The position numbers and the translations under genes are program-made. Positions 35,815 to 50,545 of a DNA stretch of 64,000 nucleotides are shown in pieces (positions within the stretch are counted from its first letter, which is position 1; each line of letters starts with the position of its first letter). This DNA is from Cyclina sinensis. Lineage: Eukaryota; Mollusca; Bivalvia; Venerida; Veneridae. The DNA is taken from the NCBI GenBank assembly GCA_012932295.1, contig JAAONU010000014.1, forward strand, positions 4,715,063 through 4,779,062, written 5' to 3'. The notes beneath the pieces were generated by a model. That model ran no database searches and was not told the DNA's origin. It saw nothing but the letters and a program-made list of their open reading frames with translations.

Positions 35815-38800
35815 CTTCAAAATTAGGGTATAATGTTTACTCCTTCTTTAGTCTTGTGTAATACAGATACTCCATCTCCCACATTGAGTCCCCCTTTCCT
35901 TTACTGGAAAGTGCTAGATACCACTTTGTTGAAATATGGTTTTCAGGTAAAGGAATAGGAATATTTACACGTTTATTGATCTTGTACCAAGATATGAACT
36001 CTGCCCAATTTCGGTTATCTGGAGAAAATCCTGACGTGCCTGAAGTCAGATACAGAAAAACCTTATTTTCTGTTGGAACTGCTAAGCAACATTTACCATC
36101 ACTATGTCTTACGATTTTGCCTAGTAAGGAAAACCCAGAAATATCGTGCTTATTAATATACATCTCATGTACAAGTTTTAAATATGAGTAGAAGTATGGA
36201 GACACTGTTAAATCATCTTCCAAAATCATAGCTTTCTCAGTAGAACTTGAGGCGGGATAGCATGTTTGAAGTTAGAAAAAAACAAAAACGGAGGTAACAA
36301 GTCACTGTTGATGCTCGCAAAACAGAATTACGGTTCCGCTTTGAAAATAAACTGAAGTTATAGTTAAATCTGATAAACACCACCGCACAACTACCTTATT
36401 ACAGGAAAAGGGAAAATATAGAATGCCTCTCACACATCTACACTTATTAGTAATCTTTCACACTAAGTTTGAGATATACTGTCCTTGAGATATGGATGTA
36501 TTCTGCGTCAAAAGAATTTGCTATAACAGACCGTACAAATTCATCGGCGCGCATAAAATGTGCATCATACACATCTAAACATTCAGGCCACAAGTAAGGG
36601 TGCAGAAACTTTATACAGCACCACACTTCAGCGATTAAGAACATACGCCGAGTTGAAAGAAGTAGACAAAGTTGCACTTATACAGCCATTGAATTATAAC
36701 TTTATTGTAAGTGTTCTTTTTAAGGTAACTTTACATCTTTGAAGTAGTTCCACACTGTAGTCACTCTTTCTCGGTGATATAATATGTCAGTTAGTGCAAC
36801 CCTTCAACCATTTTTCCAATTTGACGTAACTGTGTTAGTGTAAGACAAATTCTTAACAGTGTATGCTTTTTCGACATGTGTTGTAGGTGTGCTACTTTTG
36901 GGACCAAAGTATTAATTAAGGCTGGTCTTTTAATAAGGTGAGGTCTTTAGGCACACCACTGAAGGATGACATACAGTAGTCGGACTGTTCATCAATTATT
37001 TCGTCCGTTCCATCTTCTGTGCGCAACTCCTCCTACAAATCTCATTTGATTTTCACCAAATATTTACACAATGATCACTATCAAGTGCCACAGTGCAAAT
37101 TCTCCGGCTTTAGGGATTCTAATATTTTTAGCGGATGTATTGCCCTTCGTTAAATTTCACTTAATATTTCTTCTGTCCACAATTCCTTTATTTCTGTGCA
37201 AATTTCACCAAATATTTACAGAATGATCAATATCGAGTGCCACGGCGCATATACTCTGGCTTTGCGATTCGATAATTTTGGCACAGTATTTGCCCCTTGT
37301 TAATTTTACTTAATATTGCTTTTGTGCACAAATCCTCACACATTTCTTCTATGATGTTCACAAAATGAATTTTACTTAATATAGCTTCTGTGAACAACTC
37401 CTCCTTCATTCCTTACGCAAATTTCATAAATCTTCACAGAATGATAATTGTCATGTGCCGCATCAAAATACCCAGGCTTGTGTAATTCGATCATTTTAGC
37501 AGACGTATTGCTGTTTGTTTAATTTTACTTATTGCTTCTGTGCGCAGTTTCTACAAGTTTATAATTAAACTATATTTTCACCTATGGTGTTCAACTGGAG
37601 CATAAAAATCGAAAAGTTAAAAGGTAAACAATCTGTTTTGTAACACTTTTTTCAGTAAAAGACATGTGGTGACCTATGAGTACAAAACATTAGACTAATA
37701 TCTTCTGAAACACATTAGTTTTGGAAAAATTATTAATTTTACCAGTCATGCAAATAGGCCAAGGGCATATAATAGTCTTACCCCCTGGACATATGGGTAC
37801 TTTGTTCAGCTTTATGACTGCATAAAATTTTGGCACAAATAATCAAGGTAATATCAAGTTATAAGCTACCATGATTGTTAGCATTGCCATGTTTCGTGGT
37901 CATTCGTGTCTACGACACAACTTCTTTTAAGACAATTTCAGGATTGGTAAAAGTGGCAAGAATTATCCATCTGAAATGATTCAAAAAAGCATGCCAGCAT
38001 ACATGAATGATGCTAGTAATAAAATCTACATAGTAACAAACGTAAATTATTATGACCTTAGTCATTAATAATTTCTACTTCAACTATCTGGTTTTCTTTT
38101 CGTTTTGTCAGTGTTAATCTATTTGTGTTGTTTATCTGTATCAGATCCAGATCCTTTGTTTTTGTTTCAGTTTGTAAAAGCAAATGGATTCTATACTGAA
38201 CTCTTGTTTCCATGGCAACTGAAAGAACTGAATTTTAAAAATATTCGTGTCTGAAACCACAAGGGCGTAGAGATTTAATCTGTAGCATCAGCTAGTACAC
38301 TTCTACCAAAATCAGATAAGTCATGTCTCTTGGATCAGAATTTGCCCCAATCCCAGAGGTAATTTAATTCAATATAGACTAATATAGGCCAAACTTAAAA
38401 AATCTTCTTGTCCGAAACCTTTAGGCTTAAAGGTTAGATATTTGGTGTGTACCATTGTTAAGTTGATTTCTGGCAAGTTTTTAGAAACCAAGGCCCCTGG
38501 GTCAACATTGTCCACGACCCAGGGGTCACTTGATCTTACATAGACCTATATAGAAAAAAAGTTTTAAATTTTTCTTGTCGGAAACCACAAGCCCTAAGAC
38601 TTACATATTTGGTTTGTAGCACCATCTAGTAGACTTCTACCAAAATCGTATAAATCATGGCTCTTGGATCAGCCCCATCCCAGAGATCACTTGATTCAAC
38701 ATAGACTGATATAGGGAAAACTTATAAAATCGTCTTCTCAGAAACAATTAGACTAAGAGTTAATATATTTTGTGTACAATTGTCTAGCAGACCTCTACCA

Positions 38801-40326
38801 AGTTTGTTTAAATCATTTCCCCTGGATTAAATTTGGCTCTGCCCCAGTGGTCATTTGATTTCAAAGAGTTTTATTGGAACAAGTTTTTAAATCCTCTTGT
38901 CTAACACCACAAGGCTATGAGCTTAGATATTTGGTTTGTAGCATATCTAGTATGTATACCTTTACCAAAATCATATAAATCATAGCTCTCGGATCAGAAC
39001 TCGCCCCACACCAGGGGACACTTGATTTTACATAGGCTTATATAGGACAATCTTAAAAAATCTTCTTGCCAGAAACCATAAGACCGAGAGTTTATATATT
39101 TGCTGTTTGGCATTACAGTATAGTAGACCACTTCCAAATTAATACAAATCATGGTCCCTTGGTCAAACTTCGCCCGTCCCAGGCGTCATTTGGTTTAATA
39201 TAAAGTTATATAGGATAAGGTTTTTAAAAAACTTCTTGTCAGAAAAGAAAATTCCTTCAACTTGTTTATGGTTCAGCATCACCTGATTAATTAAATGGGC
39301 TTTGGAAGGTATTGGCCCTCACCAGAGTACCCAGTCCGCACTCTCCTAGTCTCAAAAGAAATGTGACTTGCATAATTATATTATTTCAATACTTCTTGAA
39401 CAACGTTTAATCTCCTGCTGCTATATCATAAGTTCGTAGACCATATTCTGTTTTTGGTTCTCCATCCTAAGTTTCTGTGGGAAATAGCATGCCTTATTAG
39501 TTCTGTTTGCTCCTTTTAATACATTAAAAGTTTCTTGTTCACTAGTCTTCATCTGCTTCTTACGTTCCTATTTGAATAACATGTTTCAGTACATTTTGCA
39601 GTACTGGCAGTAAAACAAGCAACTCATTCACAGAGATACCTTCAAGGCCTAGCATTCATAACAAATTCATAACACTACATTTATCTTATGTAAATGAAAA
39701 TGCAGAACAGGCACCACAACTAACCTATATCTTTCTACCTACATAGCAAGAATGAACACACCGCACATTCACCGTTTTGTAACATCTGTGAATACTAAAC
39801 AGAAACTAAAATTTCAATAATTATTTCTGCAACGAAAATGATTTTATATTACCCTAAGCCATTGTCCAGTTATTTCCACATGCACTGGATGAATAAAAAT
39901 GTGGCATATTCCTTTGGTAAATCTGAAATCTCGAGCTGCCTTTAAAGTTTCGTTGTGAACTGTATTCGACTTTGATCTATCAAGCCAAATTTCAAAAACA
40001 ACATTGTCTCCTTCATAATAAGCCTTTTCCAATGACTCTAGTAATCTCAACAGTGGACACGGTCTATCGTAAGTTATAACGATCACTCTTAAATCAGCGA
40101 GTTTTCTTTTCGGACTATATCTGTCCATAAAAATACATCCATCGGTGTATTTGTCAACTTCAGTACCGTTTAACAAAGTCAAATTGGCCATAGCCGAGGA
40201 AAGATACACACAATTTCTATCTGAGCCCGTATTTACTTGCGTCATATCCATCAGAATGAAATACATTCCACGGAGCACTGATGATGACTATAATATAATT
40301 ATTCTCTTGTACTTGACGGAACCCAT
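35815..40326 (-). pseudogene. GT-1: glycosyltransferase pseudogene, unit 2
   Basis: Exon A relic 39853-40326 and exon B relic 35815-36265 (451 bp, full GT-2 length). It shares with unit 1 the early TAG in exon A, the lost exon B acceptor (TTCAA) and the TAC-to-TAA stop near the exon B end. It lacks the 2-bp deletion, so VILEDDLTVSP-type sequence runs in frame into the MYINKHDISGF segment, and it has its own change of the exon B Trp codon TGG to TGC. Exon C is missing. Comparison shows GT-1 died before the last duplication and has kept decaying separately in each unit. Confidence 0.85.
37015..39780 (+). repeat. Left inverted-repeat arm, unit 2
   Basis: Counterpart of 9087-11845 with the same ~160-bp unit structure; lies within the GT-1 A-B intron. 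Confidence 0.8.
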
Positions 40327-40406
40327 AGCTACATCCAGAGCTGAAGTAAATACAGTACTCTATGTAGTTTGAAAAGCTAAAAAATGAATATATACACTTA
40401 ACAACT

Positions 40407-42334
40407 ATAGTAAAATCCACTTATAACGATATCGCTTGTATCAATATACCTCCTATAACGATGTTGTTGTGGGGGACCCGACTCAGCCTTCCTTACCCTT
40501 TCTACTAACATTCCGCATGTAACGATATTGGATGTTGCAATATTTCGGACCTAACGATGCGTTACTCTAGTCCAAAGTGCAAAAAGTTTCCTTTTTATTG
40601 AGATATTTAGCAGCGTGAAAGGTGTTAATGATCGTTGCTCAAATTATTTAGTGTAATCGCTCAAATTATCGGACAAACAAAGTTTAACTTAAATGTACTT
40701 GCAGAAGTTTATATTGATAATTCTCAGTGGATTAAAGTTTCAAATGACAAAAGGTGCCTACAAACTATATATTTAAAAAAGTAGAAAGTAGAAAAACCTT
40801 GACCCAGTGACCTAAAACCCCACCTAAGGATTGATGTTCATGCAAGGACATACCAAATATCTAAGATGTTGGTCTGTAAATAAAGACTCTATCATGTAAA
40901 ATTGATAAATCTTTTTTCTTTAGCCTCAGTGACCTTAATCCAAATTTTATTGAAGAGGTCCATGCAAAGTGTCTATATATCAAATATTGAAAATAACAAT
41001 AAATGAATAAATAAACGCTCTAAGACAAAAAGTATAAAAATATATATTTTAGACATAGTGACCTTGACCTTAACCCACTGACCTCAAACTCCAAATAAGG
41101 GTAGTCGTTCTTGCATGTTACCTACATACCAAATATCTCGGATATCGATCTATAAATGAAGACTCTAAGGGAAAAGTACAAAAATTTATTTTAGCCTAGA
41201 TTACCTTGAACTTGATCCGAGAGAATTAATGCAATGTGCCAATATACTGAATATAAAGGATATCTTTCAATAAATTAAATCTCTATAAAAAAATATGAAA
41301 ATTCTATTTTAGACTTGGTGACCCGAGGGCAGGCTAATTTTGACCCCAGCGCCAAGATTTGAAAAAAAAACTTGGTAGAGGTCTACTAGGCCATGTTACA
41401 CATCAAATATCTTAACATAAGCCACTGTGGATACTGACGAGAATTTTTTCTATGCAAGCCATTACAAAAATCAAGTGACCCCTTTGGTGTGATCAGTTTT
41501 GATCACAAGAGCATCATTTGAAGAATCAAAAAGGATTTCTAGATGATGATCCATGTAAAATACCTTTTGATTTAAATACCTTTTGATATACCTTTTGAAG
41601 AATGTTTTCGAAGTTTTACCTATATATACCTTTATTTAATTAAAGTGACCCCCGGGGCAGAGCAATATATAACCCCAGGGGCATAATTTGTGCAATCATT
41701 GCTCTAAATTGAATAGCTCTAGGTGAACCTGTATGCGAATATAAATCCCAAAGCATAGTAGTTTCGACGATTCTTTGCCTATATATAAAAAATGACTTAT
41801 GGGGCGGGGCCAATTTTGAGCCCATCATGCAATCAATAGCTCACATCAGCAGATTGTGCTCAGGTGAGCTAAAAGAATCAGGATGTTGTTGTTAAAGCAT
41901 ATGAGTGAACTCGAAAAGTTTTAGTAGCTACACATCTGTCTTTGAAATAGACAAAGATTACGGTTTTCTTTCTAATAAGTGATAAGTAGTAAAACATACA
42001 TGTATACAAAGTATAATGAATGTGACTGTTGTTGGTGCATTTGAAAATGCATGTAGATTAAAACAAATCTTATTTTTCTCTGTGGTTATCACTTTAAAAA
42101 CCTCTAGCTGTAAACTATGTGTAATACTTAACATGTTCATAGTTGCATCAAAATTGCATGAATAATGGTTTATCGAATAAATCTGATTCGGAACCTATAC
42201 TATACTATATGTTTTGCCTTTATTAATCAAGTGCACTTTGCCCATTTCCTACTTCAGGTTTTGTTGCTTCTCGAATATAAGGATATCCGGATCTTACTTC
42301 GGCGGTTACAAGTAGAGTTTACTGTATATGTAAA
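40407..42334. repeat. pogo-like ends and dispersed repeat, unit 2
   Basis: Counterparts of 12478-12660 (40407-40590), 12800-13955 (about 40740-41880) and 14330-14410 (42254-42334). A short deletion near 40751 removes about 7 bp relative to unit 1. Confidence 0.5.
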
Positions 42335-42363
42335 TAAATATATAATGTGTGATATATACGAGT

Positions 42364-44279
42364 AGATGAATGTATTTCAGAAGCATTTGATTTACAAGAT
42401 ATATATAATGAAGAATCAAACATGTATGTAAATTTTGAGTTGTATGAAGTACCTTTGTATAGAAATAATGTTGACCAATCTGTCAATCACTATGGTACTA
42501 ACCTGTTGGAATTATGTAAAACTAACAACATGTTTATATTAAATGGTAGGATTGGTAATGACTATTGTAATCCGAAATTAACTTGTAAAAACTCTAGTAC
42601 AGTTGATTACTTTTTATCAACGTCTTATCTCTTTAAAAATATTATTGATTTTAAGGTAGATGACTTTTGTACGTTATATTCAGATGTTCACTGTCCTGTA
42701 TATGTTACTCTGAAAACCAACTTGTTTGAGCAATCTAGTGTAGTAACAAACATTTCACAACAAAGTCAAACTATACTTTGGAATCATAAGAAAGGTAACC
42801 AATTCTTAGAAAACCAAGATATTGTTAAAATTTCTGATACAGAGTCTAAAATTGATCGAATGTTAGACGAGCAGGATATATCACAAAGTTGTGTAGATAA
42901 TGTTGTATCTGATATAGCATATTTATTCAATGATTGTTCAAAAATATCGTTTGGTATAAAACGCACAACGACGCAGCGAGAAAACAAAAACTCTATATGA
43001 ACACACTGGTTTGATAGAAACTGTGAAAGAATAAGAAATGTATATCACAGATCTAGAAAGATGTATGATAAATATAAAACACAGCATTACAAAGAAATAC
43101 TTAAAAATGTTAGCAAACAGTACAAATTTACATTGCGTAAAGCATATTCTAATTATAACACATCTAAAATTGAAACACTTAGAAAATTAAAAAGTAGTAA
43201 CCCACGAAAATACTGGAATACAATAAACGCTTACAAATCTCAGACAAGCACTTGTGCTTTACTCCAAGACTTTTATGATTTTTTTAAAAACGTTAATGAT
43301 ACTAGTACAGATTCAGAAGATAATGACTTTGATCTTATGCATAATTTTACCGATAATGAAGTTCTAAATGAAGAAATCAACGGACCAATTACTGAGTTAG
43401 AAATATCCACTGCTGCCAAAAGTCTGAAAAATAATAAGTCACCAGGTATTGATTTAATAGTAAATGAACAAATAAAGCAGTCTCTTTCTTTAATGATGCC
43501 ACTTTATATCAAATTATTTAACATTGTTTTTGATAGTGGTATTATACCTGTAAGTTGGACAATAGGATCCATTAAACAAATTTACAAGAATAAAGGAAAC
43601 TCAAAGTCACCTGAAAACTATCGACCAATATCTTTACTTAGTTGCTTTGGTAAACTTTTCACTTCTGTAATAAATAACAGGTTAAATTAATACGTTGAAA
43701 ATTTGATTAAAGAAACACAGGCTGGCTTTAGAAAACATTTTTCTACCATTGATAATCTATTCATATTGAAAAATTTAATAGATATTGTACAATCTGAAAA
43801 GAAAAAAATATACTGCTGCTTTATTGACTTCAAACAAGCCTTTCACTTGGTATGGCGAACAGGTTTATGGGTTAAACTAAAGAAGGAAAATATTAATGGC
43901 AAATGCTTTAATGTAATTTACAATATGTATGAAAATATTAAGTCAAAAATACAAACGACTGAAGGATCATCCCCTTATTTTAAATGTCTTGCAGGGGTTC
44001 GACAAGGGGAAAACTTATCACCTTTCCTTTTTTCCATATTTCTTAATGATCTTGAAGTATTCCTTAACGCAAAAATGTTAAAGGGGTCTCCAAGGAATAT
44101 TTATGTGATGGAGCACGTACTTTATTTAAACTTTTTATACTCCTTTATGCAGACGACACCATTATTTTTAGTGACAATGAAAAGACCTACAGCATGCTCT
44201 AAATACATTTGAGGAATATTGTCATCAATGGAAACTAACAATTAATACAAGTAAAACCAAAATTGTCAATTGTAGATAA
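42364..44279 (+). mobile_element. Dead LINE, unit 2
   Basis: Counterpart of 14440-16355 with the same TGA, TAA and frameshifts. Independent changes include AFD to AFH in the RT motif A region and K to N in the linker, in keeping with neutral drift after duplication. Confidence 0.95.
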
Positions 44280-44693
44280 TGAGCACTAACCTTTGCATGT
44301 AAACCATGTTCATAAGATTAAAACTGCGATCCTTTCTATGACAGACTTCCCATTTTAACACACACCGACAATGTTTGTTTGTTTTTGTTGTTGTTTTTTT
44401 AAGTTGACAAACATTTTTCACTTATCACATATTATGTTTTCCTTAACTGCCATTTTTATTGACAGAAAATAAAGTTGCAAACACTGTGCGATTTCATGTA
44501 ATTCTCCAATGATTTAAATAAACGTGCAATGGCGTGCCTGAAACAATGACGCAGTTCGTTTGTATTCTAATTACGGATGTGCAATGTTGTTTGTTGATTC
44601 AAATTGAAACGTGAACATCTACAGCTAATTAAAAGCAGTTTCATTAAATACTGCTAACTGAATGCTCTGTTGAGTTTTAAGGGTATATATGTA

Positions 44694-46094
44694 CACTGCT
44701 CAAATTAATAAAGGAGCGTAAATATGTTATGGTGTTAATTGCCCACCATTCTAGATATTCGTTGCAGTTATCGTTTGTAGGTATCGACGGTCAACATCCT
44801 CGAGAAACCCGTGCACTTTACAATAAATTTACAAAGCATGGTTATTTTGTTGTTGTTTTTTTTTGTTATGTAACCCCCGAATAAGATTGAGACTTTTGCA
44901 TGTGTAAAGTTCGTTCACGATAGCACATTTACAAAATAGTGTTCTAGTGCAACTTTTTACTGTATCTGCTCTTTTGACAACGGTCCAGGGTGTGCGACGT
45001 CATTTAGCTGATGTTGCTCGGGCGGTACAGATGATCGAAAAATTGATGTACGCAACGTGAGGTGGCCACCGTTCTATACGTTTCTCGTAGCGTTGTTGCC
45101 GGGTTGTGGAGTCGTTATCAGGAGACTGGAGAATTCAAAAGAAGACCTGGGCAAGGTCGTCAACGCATTACAACACGTCGTCAGGACCGATATATGAGAA
45201 CTTTGGCCCTTAGAAATCGTCAGTTTACTGCTACAGGCATTGAAATTGACTTCCGGCAAGCTACAGCGGTTCGTGTGTCCACTCAAACTGTCCGAAATCG
45301 TCTTCATAAAGATGGTTTGATGCCCGAAGACCTGCCAGAGACCAATTCTGACCGTAGCTCACCGGAGAGCTCGCTTAGAGTTTGCCCAGGAACACGTCAC
45401 TTGGCAACTGCACCACTGGCGGTTTGTGCTCTTCACAGACGAGAGCCGCTACCATGTTTCGACCGGTGACAGGCGTGTGAGGGTGTGGCGTCGCCGAGAA
45501 GAGTGATGTAACATAATTCCATATGACAGGTTTAGCGGTAGGTCAGTTATGGTGTGGGCAGGGATATCCATTGACGGGCACACAGACCTTTATGTGATTC
45601 CAGGATGTAGTCTGACGGCCCTAAATATCGGGACGAGATCCTAGAACCAATTGTTAGGCCATATGCTGGTGCAATAGGTGAAACTTTTCGTTTAGTGCAA
45701 GATAATGCTCGAGCACACACTGCAGGAATCGTCCGGACCTTCTTTGATGATGAAGGCATTGAGGTCATAGACTGGCCATCGAGGTCTCCCGATCTTAACC
45801 CTATATAGCATGTCTGGGACATGTTTTCTCGTAAACTTTCTTCGCGTCCGAACCCTATGCAGAACGTCCGTGAGCTTTATCATGTTCTTGTAGCAGAATG
45901 GGATGCCATACCACAGGATATGATCAGACGTGTCATCAGGAGCATGCCGAGACGATGCAGAGAGTGCCTAAACGCTCGAGGGGAATACACTCGTTTCTGA
46001 CACTGACTATGAAACGTTTCCTGGCCTGAATCTGCTTTTACAGGCATTGGTTGTTCTCCTGTAAGACCACCATTTCAAAGTTAATTTGATAGTG
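44694..46094 (+). mobile_element. Dead Tc1-like transposon, unit 2
   Basis: Counterpart of 16767-18168. The left end is preceded by TA, the family target dinucleotide. The catalytic Glu codon is TAG here too (45806-45808). Three bases are lost near 45498 (GAGAAG against GAGGAGAGAG). Confidence 0.95.
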
Positions 46095-46311
46095 TTCATT
46101 ACCTGGTCACTGTCTCTGTTCGACTGTAGTTACTACTTATAATATAGGGACGAATCGAATAAGGTTACAACAATTCAATTCTGAAATGTACACAGAGGCA
46201 ACTTGCGTAGCTCTTTTAAGGCAAGGTAGACACTCGCCTACACTCACATATTCAAATATGTAAAAACTGAAAAATCCAAACCTACAATTATCAACGCGCT
46301 CATGCATCAAA

Positions 46312-49300
46312 TTAAATGGTCGGTGTGTTCATACTTGCTATGTAGGTAGGCAAATACCAATTAAATTTTACTACACAGCATTTTCATTCACACACACGAT
46401 AAATGCATTTGTAAGGAAGTTGTTATAAATACAAGACCTTTAAGGTCTCTCTGTGAATGAGATCCTTGCTTTAATGCCAATACTGCAAGATCGAAATATG
46501 AAACAGTTTCTTCGAATGGTAGGAAGGGGGTGTAGACATAAGAAGCAGATGAAGCAGGTTGGAGCATGAAAAATTTAATACGTTGAAAGGGAAAAAAACT
46601 GAACAAATCAGGCATGTTTGTTCCAACAGAAACTTATGATGAAAGAAAACAAAACAGACTGAGGTTTAAGAAATCGTTTTTTAATAGTAGAAGATTAAAA
46701 ATTGTTCAGGTATTGCAATAATACAATTATACAAGATTTTTTTAAGTACCTTCGTCACATTTCTTCTGATACAGATTTTTCTGATTTTTTGGATACACAA
46801 AGAATTATCCATACTATTAAATACAAAACTCACTTAAAAAGTAAATGTCACCGTTCTATTTAGTTTAATGTTGATGTGTGAAGACATTGGAGGTGTCTTA
46901 ATTTAGCGTAGAATTTTACACGTTTACGAAACTCATTCTAAGGCTTATAATTCCTAATACCTACATTTTACTCTACATAAATGCATGGTTCTTAACAGAA
47001 CACAAAATGTTCTACTAGAATAAAAAATAAAATAGTTGTTTATGGATTGTTAGATATGTGAACGATTTGTTATATACTGTGATCAATAGCATGAAAACTT
47101 ACGTCAAAATATCAACCAATGTATACGTTTATAATTTATGCTACGAATTATTCACATGTCGGTTTTGTTATCAGTTTTGTTTTGTCCCAAATCCGTCCAT
47201 TAACAACAAAGTTATGGCAATTTAACCAAAATTCAGTAACTTGACCTTGACGTTCAAGCTCATTTTAAGGTCAAGGACATACTTGAAAAAATCAACATCT
47301 GTAATAATTGTTGTGGCCATTTTAGCAATATTCAATAATTTGACCTTGAGGGTCAAGGTCAAATAAAGGCCAAAGCCAGACTTGAATAATTCGACATGGA
47401 TGTTTTAGGCATAAGTGTTGTTTTGTATGAAGTATGAATCAAAGCCGTAAAAAATGACAAAGTAATGGCAATTTAAGAAAGAAAAAATGATTACTTGACC
47501 TTCACGGTCAATGTCATTAAAAGGTCACTGTCATACTTGAATTATTCAACTTGTCAGTTTTGTCATGAGTGTTGTTTCTCAAAAAAGTCGAGCTAACAAT
47601 GTTTGTAATATAAGGTTGGATTTCACTGCATACATTAAAAAAACCCATGAACCTTGAAACGGGGTCGATTTTGACCCTAGAACCAAAATTTCTTGGTAGA
47701 AGTGTACTAGACACTGTTTCATGCCAAATATCTAAGCTCTATTCTTTGTGGTTTCAGAGAAGAAAATTTTTATACATTATTATATACATATATTAAAAAC
47801 CTATGACCCCCAGGACAGGGCAAATTTTGACTCAAGAGCAATAATTTTAATAATCTTTGTAAAGGTTAAACTATTTGCATAAAAGGAAACCCGATGACCC
47901 CAACCCAACGGTAGGGACATTTTTGACCCTAGGCCATAAATTGAACAATCTTGGTAGATGTCTACTAGAAAATGTTTTTTGCCAAATATCTAAGCTCTAG
48001 CGCTTAAGGTTTCAGAGAAGAAGATTTTACTAAGGATTTTGCATGGGATTTTACTAAGAAAACCCCATGACCCTTAGGGCAGTAATTTGAACAATCATGG
48101 TAGAAGTCTAATAGACGATATTTCATGCCAAATACCTAAGCTCTAGCCGGTGGGGTTGAAGAAAAGAATTGTTTTAACTATAAACAGGAAAACCCATGAC
48201 CTCATGGCGGGGCCAATTTTTACCCAAGATGCATAATTTCAACAACTTTGGTAGAGGACCTCTAGATAATGTGACATACCACATATCAAATCTCTTGGCC
48301 CTTTAGTTAAAGACAAGTTATTTTTTTTAATTTGCATTTGTGAACCCCTTTTTGGCCCTGAGACCTACTGATGAAAAAAACTGGAACTATTTTAACAACT
48401 TTGATAGGCAACTAACCAAGGATCATTCCTCTGAAGTTTGGTCAAAATCCAGTAATCGGCTTCAGAGGAAATGCTGTTTAAAGAAATTGTTGACGTCGCA
48501 CGACGGACAACGCATGACGACGGACAGAGGGGAATCACAATAGCTCACCATGAGTACGTTGTGCACAGGTGAGCTAACAAGAAATGTGTCACAGACACAA
48601 CCCTTCCTCCCTCCCCTTGAAACATGTCAATGGTCACAGTCATTTTAGCTTATAACTTAACTTGATATTACCATAATCATTTGTGCCAAATTGTATGCAG
48701 TCTGTCTTCACCTATTTGCATGACTGGTAAAATTAATAAATTTCCAAAACCGATGTGTTTTTTAAAATAGATATTGTTCTTGTGTTTTGTACCCACAGGT
48801 CACCACGTGTGTTTTACTGAAAAAAGTGTTTCAAAACAGTTTCTTACCTTTAAACTTTTGGATTTTTGTGCTCCAGTTGAACACCATAGGCGAAAATATA
48901 GTTCATTAAAAAATTGTAGGAGTTGCGCACAGAAGCAATATTAAGTAAAATTAAACAAAGTGCAATAACTCCAGCAATATTGATTGAGCCACGAAAGCCC
49001 GAGTATATGTTCCGTGAAACTTAATAATGATTACTGTGAAATCATTTAAATTAGAGGGCATAAAATTTCGTGGTTTGCCGGCAGAAGGCAATTTCGTGGG
49101 GTCTTAAATTCGTTGAATTCTATTGCCAGGTAAAAAAAATACGGGGCCGAAAATTAGTTGATTTCAACATTCGGCAATATCCGGCATTTGTGCTTTGAAA
49201 TTGTTGACACGTGAAAGTTAACGTTTTTTCCACTTGACCAAACAACCGAAGATTCGTTACTATGGTAATTAACCTATCGATCGGTCTTCTCAATTAACAA

Positions 49301-50456
49301 GTGTCAAGTGTCAATTATACTTTGTGATATGTTGCGCATTTTTTTCATTGTTAAAATTTAAGGTGTGTAAAAACGGTCTTTATGATTTTTTTAAGCTGTG
49401 AAAAACGTCGGCCTTCCGTCTTTGATAATGCAACCTAAATTAGCGCCAGTTAACCTTTTTGTTTGCAACATTGTAATTAGTACAACAAAATACAGTTGTC
49501 AATTTACTATACTAAGTAATAAGTTCCAAAGTAATAATAGTTCACTCAATATCAGTAAAAATTAACATTTCATTCAGGGACCGTATAACTGCAAATAGCA
49601 TCCGCAGTATAGTGCGGTTTGACAGACACGTGACGCTACGTCACTACAATTTCTACTTTTAGTTTGGATGCACTTAGACTTAGTAAACAAACAAAATACG
49701 GGTACACACCTGAAAAAAAATCATCTATCGGTTTAGTATCCGATTCATACCTATGTTTATCGTTGATTCATTTAATGAAGTACAAAAAGCCGCGATTAAG
49801 CACACAACTTGTCAACGGACGATGTACCAACTACGAACCAGGTCTCACACCTTTTTTGGCGCTGATGGCTGATTGGGCATATATAACATTATCTTTGGCA
49901 CAATTTGTTCGTCGGGACTTGATTTTGTGGGTTACCTGAACCACGAAATCCACGAAAATTAATCCTCCACGAATATTAATGATTCCACAGTATTATGTGA
50001 AAAACTGATGAAAATTGCACGAGAAACGTAGGAGTTGTGCACAGAGGCAATATTAAGTAAACTTTAACAAAGGGCAATAACTATGTCAGAAATAATCAAA
50101 TCTCAAAGCCGGGGTATATGCACTGTGACATTTGAAAAATGACCATTCAGTGGACGTTTGGTGAAAATTTCATGAGAAATGTAAAAGGTGTTGCGCACAG
50201 AGGTAATGTTAAGCACATTAAGTACAATTCAACAAAGGACAATAACTTTGCCAACAATAATCGAATCGCAAAAGCCTGATAATATGCACTGATCATTATA
50301 TGAAAGTTTGGTTAACATCATATGAGAATTGTAGAAGAAGTTTTGCACAGAGGTAATATTCATTTAGTAAAATTAAACAAAGGGCAACTGCTATTCCAAA
50401 ATTAGTCGAATCACAAAGCTGGACTATATGCACTGCGGCACTTGATAATGCTAATA
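46312..50456 (-). repeat. Right inverted-repeat arm, unit 2
   Basis: Counterpart of 18388-22530, with the MITE nested at 49032-49992. Confidence 0.8.
49032..49992. mobile_element. 961-bp MITE, unit 2
   Basis: Counterpart of 21106-22066, same length and ends. Confidence 0.8.
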
Positions 50457-50545
50457 AGAGTCAGTTATTCATAATTCACAAATAAATATTCTAATTAATA
50501 GATATATTGGAGAAATTATCAGGACAATTTAATATGAAACCATAG

